The position numbers and the translations under genes were made by a program. Below are positions 16,147 through 25,538 of a DNA stretch of 58,407 bases, piece after piece. The stretch comes from an uncultured Lachnospiraceae bacterium (GTDB taxonomy: Bacteria; Bacillota; Clostridia; Lachnospirales; Lachnospiraceae): assembly GCA_910586715.1 (NCBI GenBank), contig CAJUJG010000016.1, positions 1 to 58,407 of the forward strand. The letters are read 5' to 3'. Each line of letters starts with the position of its first letter. Positions within the stretch are counted from its first letter, which is position 1. The notes below the pieces were generated by a model. It had not been told where the DNA came from. It did no database searches and saw only the letters and a program-made list of their open reading frames with translations.

Positions 16147-17214
16147 ATGGCAGAATTTTCAAGGTTAGTTATTACGAATAAAGGACAAGCGCTGCTTGCC
16201 AAGATGATGACAGGGGAAGGGAATGTTGAGTTTACGAAGATTTCCACGTCTGATATGGAATATACATTAGAGCAGCTGGAGGCGCTTACAGAGTTTTCCG
16301 GAGTCAAACAGACGGTGTCTGTTGCTAAGGTTACGCGAACCAATGGCGTGGCGGTTACGATTGAAGCAATATTTGACAATTTGGAATTGACGCAAGGGTA
16401 TCATATGAGGGCATTAGGGTTGTATGCAATTGATCCTGATGACGGAGAGATTTTGTATGCCGTTACGGCGGAGGTGTCGGGCTGCTGTTATATGCCGGCA
16501 TATAACGGAGTTACCGTTTCGGGAGCGTGTATTAAGCTGGTGACGACAGTGGGAAATGCCGAAAACGTGTCGCTTGAGGTGGATCCGGGTGTGTATGCTA
16601 CGGTTGGGGAGATTAAGGAGCTGCGGGAAAGCGTTGACGGTATTGAGACATGGAAAGATAGTACGCAGAAAAGATTGAATAATTGGGGACCGACAATTGT
16701 AGGACATGGGCAGATTATTAATAATAATAGAGATAGAATTACAGCACTGGATACGAGAGTGAATTTGGTTGAACAAAGTATTGAGAATACAATGCAAATA
16801 ATAAACCCGAAAACCCCAATATTAAATATAAAATCAGTTCGTTTAATGTGGCAATTAAGAAAAACTGATAATAGCGTTTTAATTATGAATTCTATAGATA
16901 CTATAAATACATACGGTATATTTAGTACAATAAATAGACCACAAAGTAGAATAGCAATACTAAATATGGGAGGAACACTATTTACTGCAGAACCAAATAA
17001 AAGATATTATTTGGAGTTAGCTATATGGACAGATGACTACTATGTAATTCCAATAAGTGTACATATTGCAGAAAATAGTGAACATAGAAGTATATATGCT
17101 ATGAAAATGACAGAAGTAGGAGACACGATGATAAATATGGGAGTAACTACTGGAAATAGTGGAGCAGGCTCAATCGATGCCACGTTAATAACACTCATTT
17201 TAATGGAAAAATAA
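16147..17214 (+). CDS. tail fibre / receptor-binding protein (XkdV-type N-terminus)
   Basis: The 355-aa protein has a conserved phage tail-fibre N-terminal module (residues 1-140: FSRLVITNKGQALLAKMMTG, LTQGYHMRALGLYAIDPDDG). A short coiled coil follows (about 155-215; ELRESVDGIETWKDSTQKRL, ITALDTRVNLVEQSIENTM). A C-terminal tip domain (about 216-355) is presumed to bind the target surface. From about 16720 to the stop the DNA becomes visibly more AT-rich than the N-terminal part and the flanking genes, suggesting that the tip was acquired by recombination. No dedicated fibre chaperone gene follows. The fibre fixes which strains the particle attacks. Confidence 0.85.
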   Translation: MAEFSRLVITNKGQALLAKMMTGEGNVEFTKISTSDMEYTLEQLEALTEFSGVKQTVSVAKVTRTNGVAVTIEAIFDNLELTQGYHMRALGLYAIDPDDGEILYAVTAEVSGCCYMPAYNGVTVSGACIKLVTTVGNAENVSLEVDPGVYATVGEIKELRESVDGIETWKDSTQKRLNNWGPTIVGHGQIINNNRDRITALDTRVNLVEQSIENTMQIINPKTPILNIKSVRLMWQLRKTDNSVLIMNSIDTINTYGIFSTINRPQSRIAILNMGGTLFTAEPNKRYYLELAIWTDDYYVIPISVHIAENSEHRSIYAMKMTEVGDTMINMGVTTGNSGAGSIDATLITLILMEK

Positions 17215-17260
17215 TTATATATAAAATGGCAGATATTGTAACAATGAATAAGGAGTCATA

Positions 17261-18172
17261 ATGAACATGAAAAAAGGCATCGACATCGCCAAATGGAACA
17301 AAATAACCAACTACCAAGCCCTCAAACCCGCCGGCGTCGAGTTTGCAATCTTAAAGGTAATCAACGCCCAAAACACCCCCGACTCCCGCTTCCGGGAGCA
17401 CGTAAACGGCTTAAAAACCGCCGGCATTCCAATAACAGGCGGCTATATATACTCTTACGCAAACACAGAAGAAAAAGCCCGAAAAGCCGCCGCCGCATTT
17501 GTAGAGACAGCAAAACCGCAAAACATCAACACAATGTGGCTCGATTTGGAAGACAACGCCGTCAAAGGTCTCGGCAGCCTTATCGTTAAAATTATAACAA
17601 TATACAAAACAGCCGCCGACACCGCTGGTATGGACTTCGGCATCTACACAGGCGGGCAGTATTACAATCCATACCTAAAACCCTACGCAAAGGAAATCGC
17701 CGACATTCCTATTTGGTGGGCACGGTACCCTTATACAAAAGAACGCACAATAACAGCGGATGTCCCTGATAGCAAATACCTGCCAACCGGCATGGAACTG
17801 TACGGCTGGCAGTACAGCAGCAAAGGAATTATAAGCGGCATAGACGGATATGTTGATTTTAACGTATGGTACAAAAAAGAACCAATGGAAAACACAGAAC
17901 GGGAAATACCAACAGAATACAATCCGTTCACGGAACCGACAGGGAACGTTGCAATTGGAAAAATCGGCAATGATACAAGCTGGGTGCAGTGGTATCTGTG
18001 GCGGTTCGGTAAACTTACCGACAGCAGGGGTCAAGCAGATTCATCAAAAATTAACGGCATTTTTGACGAAGCTACCGCGCAAAAGGTAAAAGAAGTACAG
18101 AATCTGTTAGGATTGACAGCAGACGGTATTGTCGGAAAAATCACACGTTCCGTGTGGAAAAAAATATGTTAA
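17261..18172 (+). CDS. GH25 lysozyme with peptidoglycan-binding domain (endolysin)
   Basis: The 303-aa protein opens with the GH25 signature KGIDIAKWN (Asp8) and has the catalytic pair in WLDLEDN (Asp95, Glu97), then YGWQYSSKG and a Y-V-D-F-N strand typical of the family's end. Residues about 230-303 form a PG_binding_1-like module (WVQWYLWRFGKL, INGIFDEATAQKVKEVQNLL). No signal peptide is seen, so release needs the holin encoded next. Codon choice in the first half favours C-ending codons more than the neighbours, a sign of separate ancestry. Confidence 0.93.
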   Translation: MNMKKGIDIAKWNKITNYQALKPAGVEFAILKVINAQNTPDSRFREHVNGLKTAGIPITGGYIYSYANTEEKARKAAAAFVETAKPQNINTMWLDLEDNAVKGLGSLIVKIITIYKTAADTAGMDFGIYTGGQYYNPYLKPYAKEIADIPIWWARYPYTKERTITADVPDSKYLPTGMELYGWQYSSKGIISGIDGYVDFNVWYKKEPMENTEREIPTEYNPFTEPTGNVAIGKIGNDTSWVQWYLWRFGKLTDSRGQADSSKINGIFDEATAQKVKEVQNLLGLTADGIVGKITRSVWKKIC

Positions 18173-18186
18173 AAGGAGGAAAAAGA

Positions 18187-18639
18187 ATGGATAAAATAAA
18201 AACAACACTGATTATTGTCATTTCAGCAATCATGGATTTTCTAGGAATCCTGGCGATCCCCGTATTTATCATGGTCGCATGCAATATCATCGACTACATA
18301 ACGGGACTTATGGCGTCCAAGTACAGAGAGGAACAAATCAGCAGTTATATAGGCATCCGCGGCATCACAAAAAAGGTATGCATGTGGCTGTTGGTCCTTG
18401 TTGGAAGCTTTATTGATATTATTATCAATTACACGGCAGAATACATGGGAATAGGATTTAAAATTCCGTTTATTGTCGCAACATTTGTAGCGGTATGGAT
18501 TGTAGTAAACGAGATGCTGTCCATACTGGAAAACATCATAGACATCGGCGTCGTGCTTCCGCCGTTTCTGATGCCGATTGTCAGGCTCATTAGAAAAGAA
18601 GTAGAATCCGTTGCAGGAGAGAGCGGACAAACAAACTGA
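18187..18639 (+). CDS. phage holin (holin_4 / toxin-secretion type)
   Basis: The 150-aa membrane protein has three to four hydrophobic helices and the family pattern VACNIIDYITGLMASKYR with QISSYIGIRGITKKVCMWLL. Such holins (including C. difficile TcdE) open the membrane for endolysin release. ATG 18187 follows AAAGGAGG. It closes the tailocin operon; no clear terminator follows before the murI promoter. Confidence 0.92.
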   Translation: MDKIKTTLIIVISAIMDFLGILAIPVFIMVACNIIDYITGLMASKYREEQISSYIGIRGITKKVCMWLLVLVGSFIDIIINYTAEYMGIGFKIPFIVATFVAVWIVVNEMLSILENIIDIGVVLPPFLMPIVRLIRKEVESVAGESGQTN

Positions 18640-18678
18640 AAAAGCAGTGAAACGGTCGCTGCGCAAGCCTCCTTTCTG

Positions 18679-18707
18679 TTGCACAATCCTGTATTTTGTT
18701 ATATAAT
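18679..18707 (+). promoter_or_regulatory. murI promoter
   Basis: TTGCAC (18679-18684), 17-bp spacer, TATAAT (18702-18707), 55 bp before the likely murI start. Confidence 0.75.
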
Positions 18708-18761
18708 CGTGTAGACAGAAAGGGGCAAATGCCGTAAATGGAAAGGAGCAGGACCATACAG

Positions 18762-19562
18762 ATGAACATAGGAATATTCGACTCTGGAATCGGAGGACTC
18801 ACACTGCTTCATCAGGCGCTTGTGATGCTTCCGAATGAAAAGTACATATTTTATGCGGATACGGACAATGCTCCTTACGGTACGAAATCAAGCGCGCAGG
18901 TAATAACGCTTGTTGACAACGTGATGCACTTTATGACGGAACACAATTGTAAAGCGGTCGTGATTGCCTGCAATACGGCGACGGCTGCGGCAGCGGAAAC
19001 GATGCGCCGTAAATATCAAATCCCGATTATCGGAATAGAGCCGGCAGTAAAACCTGCCGTCAGGGAAAGCCACGGAAAACGTGTACTTGTGGCTGCGACG
19101 CCGCTCACGGTCAGGGAAGAAAAGCTTCAGAATTTGGTAAAGCGCGTTGACGATGCGCATCTAGTTGACTTACTTGCGCTGCCAAGACTTGTAGAGTTTG
19201 CCGAGCGCGGCGAATTCGAGTCGGATGCGGTGGAAAAATACCTGCGGGAGGCTTTTTCCGCTTACGCGCTTGAGAAATACGGAGAATTGGTGCTTGGCTG
19301 CACGCATTTCAATTATTTTAAGGACACATTCCGCAAAATTCTGCCAAAGGACGTGCATATGATAGACGGAAGCGAGGGCACGATACGGCAGCTTGCTTTT
19401 GTTTTGGACCGTACAAGTCAAATGGAAACATTGCGCGCATCGGAGCAAAAAAATGACACGAGTGTCAGATATTTTTCCTCCGGACGCGAATGGAAAAGCG
19501 AGCAGGAACTCGCCTATATCAGACAGCTTCATGAGCGGTTGGAGCGTATGCGCATTCTATAA
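18762..19562 (+). CDS. murI: glutamate racemase
   Basis: The 266-aa enzyme converts L- to D-glutamate for peptidoglycan. It begins MNIGIFDSGIGGLTLL with the catalytic-site Asp7, and has the two catalytic cysteines Cys70 (VIACNTATA) and Cys180 (LVLGCTHF). Length is normal. The start at 18762 gives the family N-terminus and lies after GAAAGGAG with rather long spacing; an ATG at 18738 would add eight residues. It has its own promoter and is chromosomal, marking the right edge of the tailocin insertion. Confidence 0.95.
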   Translation: MNIGIFDSGIGGLTLLHQALVMLPNEKYIFYADTDNAPYGTKSSAQVITLVDNVMHFMTEHNCKAVVIACNTATAAAAETMRRKYQIPIIGIEPAVKPAVRESHGKRVLVAATPLTVREEKLQNLVKRVDDAHLVDLLALPRLVEFAERGEFESDAVEKYLREAFSAYALEKYGELVLGCTHFNYFKDTFRKILPKDVHMIDGSEGTIRQLAFVLDRTSQMETLRASEQKNDTSVRYFSSGREWKSEQELAYIRQLHERLERMRIL

Positions 19563-19579
19563 ATAGTACTTTTGTACTA

Positions 19580-19608
19580 TTGCATTTCAGCTAAATATCA
19601 GTTATGTT
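19580..19608 (+). promoter_or_regulatory. possible promoter of the giant surface protein gene
   Basis: TTGCAT (19580-19585), 17-bp spacer, TATGTT (19603-19608). A perfect 7-bp hairpin (19563-19569 with 19574-19580) lies just upstream. Confidence 0.4.
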
Positions 19609-19663
19609 AATTAGCAGCTGTTTAGAGGAGCGGCTAAATTAAGAAAACTGAGGTACAAATAGT

Positions 19664-22600
19664 ATGAAAAAATGGAAAAAAATTCTTGCGGCAGCGGTTA
19701 TTGCCATAGCGATTGCAGTGGTAATGCTGCCGATGAGCAGTGTGCAGGCTCTGAGAAAAAGAGCGGAAATGAAACTGGAAGTCGAGACGGAATGCGAAAG
19801 TGAAGCAGAAGAAGAGTTGTGCGGGGCGCAACCGGATACAGACGAATCAAGAAAAGAAGCAGGCAGTACAAAACAAGGCACGGTAGAGGAAGAAAGCCAT
19901 GCAGAACTGGAAGAAACGCAGGATACCGCAAAGCTGCAGGAGCTGCCAAATGAACCAGAACACAACACAGATTATGAACAAACAGAAGACGAAACGGATT
20001 GTGCAGTGCGGCAGACGGAGGAAGCAGACGATACAGATGCAATCATAGGTAAATTAATAACTGCCGATATAAAAGATGAGGTCCCCGAAGGGTTCCTGTA
20101 TGAAAAGAACCACTATGTTAAAAACGTAACGCATGTGGTTACGTTCAGAATAAACCAAGCAATGCTCTTATTGCTCGAACCGGTGCGTATCACCGATATT
20201 TATGAAAGCATATCTTATAATATCTGTCAGATAACAGATAACGGTGAAATCAATCTTAAAGAAGGTCTCCTTGAAATTCCAAAAAAAGAAGAACAACAGC
20301 ATATCAACAAAATAGAAGCAGCATATACGCAGGCAGGCAGCTACCGTATTTACGTAATAGGAAAGCGTAAGCAGTTAGAACCAAATGGAAATGAAAAACC
20401 GAAGGAAATACAGATTATTTGTCATGATTTTTCGATTGAGAAAGAGTCTCGGGATTTTACGTTTTATAAAGACGTACAGGAGCTTGATTACGGCAGTATG
20501 CTCTATATTGACGACTTGGTAAATGTAAAAAATGCGAATGAATACCGGGAGATAGAATATGAAATAAAGGAACAAAGCGGAGAACGGAATAATATACTCG
20601 AAACCGGAACGGAAAACGAAAGAACATATATCAAGGCAGTCGGTATTAATAGTAAGGACAGAGGGGTAACGGCTATAACGGTACAATTAAAAGAAACGCC
20701 GTTCACCAAAGCATCCGCTGAAAAGACGATGCAGGTGCATGTCAATCCGATAAAGCTTACAATCAAAACGCAGGCAGATGCGTCAAAAGTATATATGCAT
20801 GATACATTTAGGATGAAGGTAGAAATACAAAAAGACGGTACAGACATTACAAAACAACTCATGGAAGAAGATAAACATTTGCGTATCGACCTTACCATCA
20901 AATCTGACAAACAGTTCTATAAAATCAGTACACAATCCCCAAACATATCAATTCCCGTTGAAAAAGAATATTTTAAGAACTATGAAAAGGACGCAAAGTA
21001 TTGCATTACAGTAAATTTGGCTTATGATACAGATAAAAAATACATCCCCTATAAGGCAGACACGGCAGAGGTAAGCTTAGAGCTGCTTGGACGGCATGCC
21101 GTATTGGAACTTTCGACAGACCAAAATGGTATTTATGATTATCGTACGTATTATAAGGGAACACCGGCGTTTCTTCAGGTAACGCTGACAGACTGGACCG
21201 CATCACAGTCCAAAGCAGAGCAGACAGCACTTGCTGCCGAAGCAAAAAATATTGTATATCATATAAGCAGTACCGATTATGATGTTGTATCTTTCGACAA
21301 TACAAAAAAGTATACTGCAGAAGATGAAAAAATCCCCCTGTGTATTAATGAAGTAGGGATGGCATATCTTACGGTCATGGCGGACGGAAGCAGTGCATAT
21401 ACAGTTCAAAGCAGCGCAATAAAGATAACTGTTGAAAACAGCCCGATGAATGACAGAGACTTTATGATAAGCATAGAAAATACAAAGCTGCCGGAAAAAC
21501 AGGACTTTTGCGGGGACGAAAAACAGACAGGGTTTGAAAAATGGCAGGAATATTTGGACACATGCGGCGGCTGGATTAATGGAAGCATAAAAGTCGACTT
21601 AACACAAACAGGGAAAAGCTATTATAACCTGCTTAAATTGGATGAAGCCGGGAAGCAGCCTCAATCATTAAATCAGATTTGCATAAGCGGCGACAGAAAA
21701 ATGGAAGAATATAAGTTTTGGATGGCAAATAGTGATACGGGGGCAGAAACAAAAAAAACAAAAGATAAAGAAAACGGCGTAAGAACATTTCGGGCAGGTA
21801 TCGATACGACGGCGCCTGTGATAGAAGACTTTGAAGCGTCTGCGGATTACTATACCTCGACAAGCACGGAAGACAGGCAGTATTTTCCGAAGCAATTTGT
21901 ATTGACAGGTTCGTTTACAGATGCGACAAGCGGCATTGCGGCAATCGAATATACAACGGATATGAATGCCCAAAACAGTGTAAAATGGACAACGGTTGAC
22001 TTAGACCGTACAGAAGAAGAGCGCAAAAGTTTTCGTATTATTCTTGGAAATGGCAATTATAATGCGATTGCAGTGCGTGCTGTTGACATGGCGGGGAATG
22101 TATGTGATCCGGTCTGCCTGAAAAATGAAAAAGGTGCGTTTATCAAAGTCATAGTTGATGATAGAATGCCTGAGATTACGGTGTCGGCGATGACCCAGGA
22201 GGGCTTTGATACATGGCAGGAGTATAGTGCAGAAAATGAAAACTGGACGAACAAAAAAATGATGTTTCAAATCTCTGAAAAAGTGGACGCAAATCGTTCA
22301 CAGACGCCTGACAGTGAAATGCGGGCAATGCTTTACAAGGTAGAATATGCATATCAAAGCGCTGCGGAAATGCTTTGCAATGCGCCGATTAATGATGATG
22401 CATGGCAGGAATTGACGGTAGATGCGCAGGGTTTGGCAGAGGTTATGGTGGGCAGTGATTACGAGAACCCTGTAAACAGAAATGGCATTTATTACTTCAG
22501 AGGTATATCCGAATCCGGCGTAAAAAGTGAAAATCCGGTAAAAAAGCGCATATTACTGTGGCAGAAAATGGCAGAGAAAAAAACAGTTATATTAAGCGGT

Positions 22601-25465
22601 GCGGATATGGAAAAATGTCATAACGGGTGGTTTAACAAAAGCTCCGGAACACCGGTTATTGACTTTGCATATCCGGAATATGACACGGGTGTCATTTCCG
22701 GTGAATATGCTGCGCCGATAGAGATACATTATAGTTTGAATGTTATGGATGAGAAGAATATTACAACGCTTCTTGTGGAGAACAAAACGGCTGGGATTCG
22801 GACAGATACTGAAAGGATGCCCGAAAATATGGATAAAAACGGGACTTTCAATGGCTTTACAGCGGTCAGTGATGACCTTTCGCAGCTTCAGGCGAATCTG
22901 TCTGATGACGGAATCTACACGCTTGTCTATTGGATAACGGATGCGGCAGGAAATGAGAGCGTACCAGCGACATATACATACCAGGTAGACTGCCATGAGC
23001 CGGCAGATTTAAAATTGAGGTTAGCGGATGAAGAACAGGTTATAGGAACCGAAAAGGCGCTTGTATATGAGAAATTTTATCAAAACAGCGTATCAGGCGA
23101 AGCCTCGGCAGATTATGGAATCAGCGGGAAGGGAAACATAACGGTCCTAAAAGCAAAAAGGATAGGCGAATGGAGCGGTATGCCGCTGACAGACGGTGTG
23201 GAGCAGTTTGAAATCGTGCCAAATATGAGAGGGCTGCTGTATGTCAGGGCTGTTGACGGCGCGGGTAATGTGGCGGAAGGATGGACAAAAGGAATTGTGG
23301 TTGACAGCGAAGCGCCGACAGGGGACGGCGTACAGGAGCTGATACAAAAGCCTGAGGGAGCAAACAGGCATGGATTTTTTAATCGGGATGTTAAAGTTAA
23401 AATTAATATCAAGGATGCGCCAAAAGATGGAAACAGCTCAGGGCTGAAACTTGTAACAGGTTCTGCAGGTACGGACGGCGCTGATACAATTACAGATCAG
23501 GAGCTTTTTTCAAGTACAGAAGAAAGCGTGTCAGAACATCTGATGACAGAAACGCAAGGATTTTACATTGTAAAAACAATTGACGCAAAAGAAAATGAAG
23601 GAAACCATGCATATATAACAGTAAATGCGGCAGACCGCTGTGGGAACGTCAGTACAGATACACGGGAACTAAAAATTGATGTGACAAAACCGGAAATTGA
23701 AATTACATTTGATAATGACAACGCAGCCAACGGCAGATATTACAACACTGACAGAAGCGCAAAGATAAACATTAAGGAGCTGAATTTTGATGCGTCGCTT
23801 GTCAAAATCAGTGTAACAAAAAACGGAAGTACTTTTTCTCCTGCAATATCAGACTGGACAAGCGATAAAAATAATCACTATGCTTATATTCATTTTTCTG
23901 AAGATGGTGATTATACTCTTACCGTGGAATGTAAGGATTTGGCGGACAATAAGGCAGATAAGGTAAGTGCGGAACCGTTTACAATTGATAAGACAATGCC
24001 GCGGGTCGCAATCAGGCTTGAAAATGACAATGCGCAAAAGGATTATGTGAATACGCCGCAGACAGCGGTAATTACCGTGACGGAGCATAATTTTAATGCG
24101 GACGATTTTCAAATCAATATGCAGCCTGGCGGGGAATACGGTTTATGGGAACATAAAAATGACACTCATGTCATAAAAGTAGAACTTTTGTCGGAAGGCG
24201 AGCATGCCATTTCATGTCATTATAAAGATATGGCAGGAAATGAAATACTGGCTGAGGATAAGGCAAAAATGCCATTTACGCTCATAATAGATACGACTCA
24301 TCCCGAAATAGAAATATCAGGCGTGGAAAATCATTCTGCAAATTCAGGGGAGGTGATTCCGGTTATAACAGTGCGTGATGTGAATATAGAGCCAGAGACA
24401 GTCAGCATTGCGCTTACTACCGGAGCAGGCATTGCGTCAGACATTCGTTCTGACCTAACGGTAACACTTACGGAGGGAGGATTTCTATATACACTGACCG
24501 GGCTTAATGATAAACCGGATAATATTTATAATCTTACGGTAACCGCGGCAGATAAGGCTGGAAATGTATCAGAGCTGACGTACCGGTTTTCGCTCAACAG
24601 GCGGGGATCAGCCTATGACCTTACGGATTTGACAAGGCTTGTAGACCGCTATTACAACAGCTACAGGAATTTTGAAGATATAAAAATAATAGAAATGAAT
24701 GTTGATAAGGTTGAGGAATTTGCGCTATATATGTCACATAATGCGAATATCGTCTATGGAAGGGAAGGTAAGAGACCTTTGGAAGCTGCGCAGGGAAAAA
24801 TGGAGCCGATAGAGGCGGTATTTTATGATGTGGATGTTTCAGGCAGTGAGGATTCAGGATATATTTATACTTACACAATTTACCGTGAGAACTTTGCATC
24901 TGAGGGAGCATATCGATTAGGTATATATTCGAAGGACAGAGCCGGTAATGAAGTAAATAATTTATTAAAACAAAACGGCGAAGAAATTCAGTTTATTATT
25001 GACAATACAACACCTTGTGTCCTGATAGACGGTGTGGAAAGTAATGAGATTTATGATGTAGAAGCACAGGAAGTGCGGATTTCCGTGAAGGATAATTTCA
25101 AGCTGTCTGAGGCATGGTTTACACTGGTTGGCAAATCCGGAGAATGCCTGGAACAGTGGGATTATTTTGATTTGGTTGAAAACGAAGGTGATACGGCTAT
25201 TATCACGATTGGCGCACGTGACGAGGAGGTGTCGCTTTTATACGGCGCCGTGGATGCGGCAGGCAACGGAGTGGAAATTTTGCAGGGAGAAGAAACGGCA
25301 AAAACGGATTTCCTTGTCACGACGGACAAACTCGTGCAGCTGGTCAATAAGCCTGCTCAGACGACAATCGGGCGAGGAATGATTGTGGGAATGACGCTTT
25401 GTATGTTGGGAATTGTGCTGTTTTTTGCAGTGCTCAACAAGACTTTTCTAAAAAAGAGAAAATAA
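19664..25465 (+). CDS. giant cell-surface protein with Ig-like repeats and C-terminal membrane anchor
   Basis: The 1933-aa protein has an N-terminal signal (KKWKKILAAAVIAIAIAVVM), then an acidic Glu/Thr-rich spacer (about 30-125). A long chain of beta-rich Ig-like modules follows. At least nine module ends carry a D-x-x-G-N style turn (VDMAGNVC, VDGAGNVA, ADRCGNVS, KDMAGNEI, ADKAGNVS, KDRAGNEV, VDAAGNGV and others), a hallmark of bacterial Ig-like domain repeat proteins. A single transmembrane helix near 1905-1925 ends in KKRK, with no LPxTG motif. It should project from the membrane through the wall and may act in adhesion or carbohydrate contact; no catalytic motif is visible. Confidence 0.8.
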   Translation: MKKWKKILAAAVIAIAIAVVMLPMSSVQALRKRAEMKLEVETECESEAEEELCGAQPDTDESRKEAGSTKQGTVEEESHAELEETQDTAKLQELPNEPEHNTDYEQTEDETDCAVRQTEEADDTDAIIGKLITADIKDEVPEGFLYEKNHYVKNVTHVVTFRINQAMLLLLEPVRITDIYESISYNICQITDNGEINLKEGLLEIPKKEEQQHINKIEAAYTQAGSYRIYVIGKRKQLEPNGNEKPKEIQIICHDFSIEKESRDFTFYKDVQELDYGSMLYIDDLVNVKNANEYREIEYEIKEQSGERNNILETGTENERTYIKAVGINSKDRGVTAITVQLKETPFTKASAEKTMQVHVNPIKLTIKTQADASKVYMHDTFRMKVEIQKDGTDITKQLMEEDKHLRIDLTIKSDKQFYKISTQSPNISIPVEKEYFKNYEKDAKYCITVNLAYDTDKKYIPYKADTAEVSLELLGRHAVLELSTDQNGIYDYRTYYKGTPAFLQVTLTDWTASQSKAEQTALAAEAKNIVYHISSTDYDVVSFDNTKKYTAEDEKIPLCINEVGMAYLTVMADGSSAYTVQSSAIKITVENSPMNDRDFMISIENTKLPEKQDFCGDEKQTGFEKWQEYLDTCGGWINGSIKVDLTQTGKSYYNLLKLDEAGKQPQSLNQICISGDRKMEEYKFWMANSDTGAETKKTKDKENGVRTFRAGIDTTAPVIEDFEASADYYTSTSTEDRQYFPKQFVLTGSFTDATSGIAAIEYTTDMNAQNSVKWTTVDLDRTEEERKSFRIILGNGNYNAIAVRAVDMAGNVCDPVCLKNEKGAFIKVIVDDRMPEITVSAMTQEGFDTWQEYSAENENWTNKKMMFQISEKVDANRSQTPDSEMRAMLYKVEYAYQSAAEMLCNAPINDDAWQELTVDAQGLAEVMVGSDYENPVNRNGIYYFRGISESGVKSENPVKKRILLWQKMAEKKTVILSGADMEKCHNGWFNKSSGTPVIDFAYPEYDTGVISGEYAAPIEIHYSLNVMDEKNITTLLVENKTAGIRTDTERMPENMDKNGTFNGFTAVSDDLSQLQANLSDDGIYTLVYWITDAAGNESVPATYTYQVDCHEPADLKLRLADEEQVIGTEKALVYEKFYQNSVSGEASADYGISGKGNITVLKAKRIGEWSGMPLTDGVEQFEIVPNMRGLLYVRAVDGAGNVAEGWTKGIVVDSEAPTGDGVQELIQKPEGANRHGFFNRDVKVKINIKDAPKDGNSSGLKLVTGSAGTDGADTITDQELFSSTEESVSEHLMTETQGFYIVKTIDAKENEGNHAYITVNAADRCGNVSTDTRELKIDVTKPEIEITFDNDNAANGRYYNTDRSAKINIKELNFDASLVKISVTKNGSTFSPAISDWTSDKNNHYAYIHFSEDGDYTLTVECKDLADNKADKVSAEPFTIDKTMPRVAIRLENDNAQKDYVNTPQTAVITVTEHNFNADDFQINMQPGGEYGLWEHKNDTHVIKVELLSEGEHAISCHYKDMAGNEILAEDKAKMPFTLIIDTTHPEIEISGVENHSANSGEVIPVITVRDVNIEPETVSIALTTGAGIASDIRSDLTVTLTEGGFLYTLTGLNDKPDNIYNLTVTAADKAGNVSELTYRFSLNRRGSAYDLTDLTRLVDRYYNSYRNFEDIKIIEMNVDKVEEFALYMSHNANIVYGREGKRPLEAAQGKMEPIEAVFYDVDVSGSEDSGYIYTYTIYRENFASEGAYRLGIYSKDRAGNEVNNLLKQNGEEIQFIIDNTTPCVLIDGVESNEIYDVEAQEVRISVKDNFKLSEAWFTLVGKSGECLEQWDYFDLVENEGDTAIITIGARDEEVSLLYGAVDAAGNGVEILQGEETAKTDFLVTTDKLVQLVNKPAQTTIGRGMIVGMTLCMLGIVLFFAVLNKTFLKKRK

Positions 25466-25486
25466 GTTCCCCCAACGAATGATATG

Positions 25487-25506
25487 TGGTATACTTATGT
25501 AAGTAT
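25487..25506 (+). promoter_or_regulatory. extended -10 promoter overlapping a dyad
   Basis: TGGTATACT is an extended -10 element without a clear -35. The -10 overlaps a perfect inverted repeat ATACTTA-TG-TAAGTAT (25491-25506). It lies about 45 bp before the SGNH hydrolase gene. Confidence 0.4.
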
Positions 25507-25538
25507 TCTTACGAGCAGTCATTACAGGAGGTACGTCA

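Larger units (their letters stand above)
5064..18639. other. R-type tailocin locus (contractile phage-tail-like particle)
   Basis: A divergent repressor and a plus-strand operon encode every major part of a myovirus tail plus lysis genes, in the order of the Bacillus PBSX xkdK-xkdU tail module. No integrase, terminase, portal, protease, capsid or head-tail connector gene is present between the tRNA-Gly genes and murI. All frames are open and spaced or overlapped as in a working operon. Known relatives (PBSX tail, diffocin) are released by lysis and depolarise sensitive cells; this role is inferred here. Confidence 0.85.

Noticed and set aside
5064..18639. Intact or cryptic prophage
   Set aside because: No integrase, replication, terminase, portal or capsid gene, and no visible att repeats around the tRNA-Gly and murI edges; the tail and lysis genes are all intact, which fits a tailocin better than decay.
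18640..18672. Terminator after the holin gene
   Set aside because: Only a 6-bp stem with a T-G pair and no T run; too weak to call.
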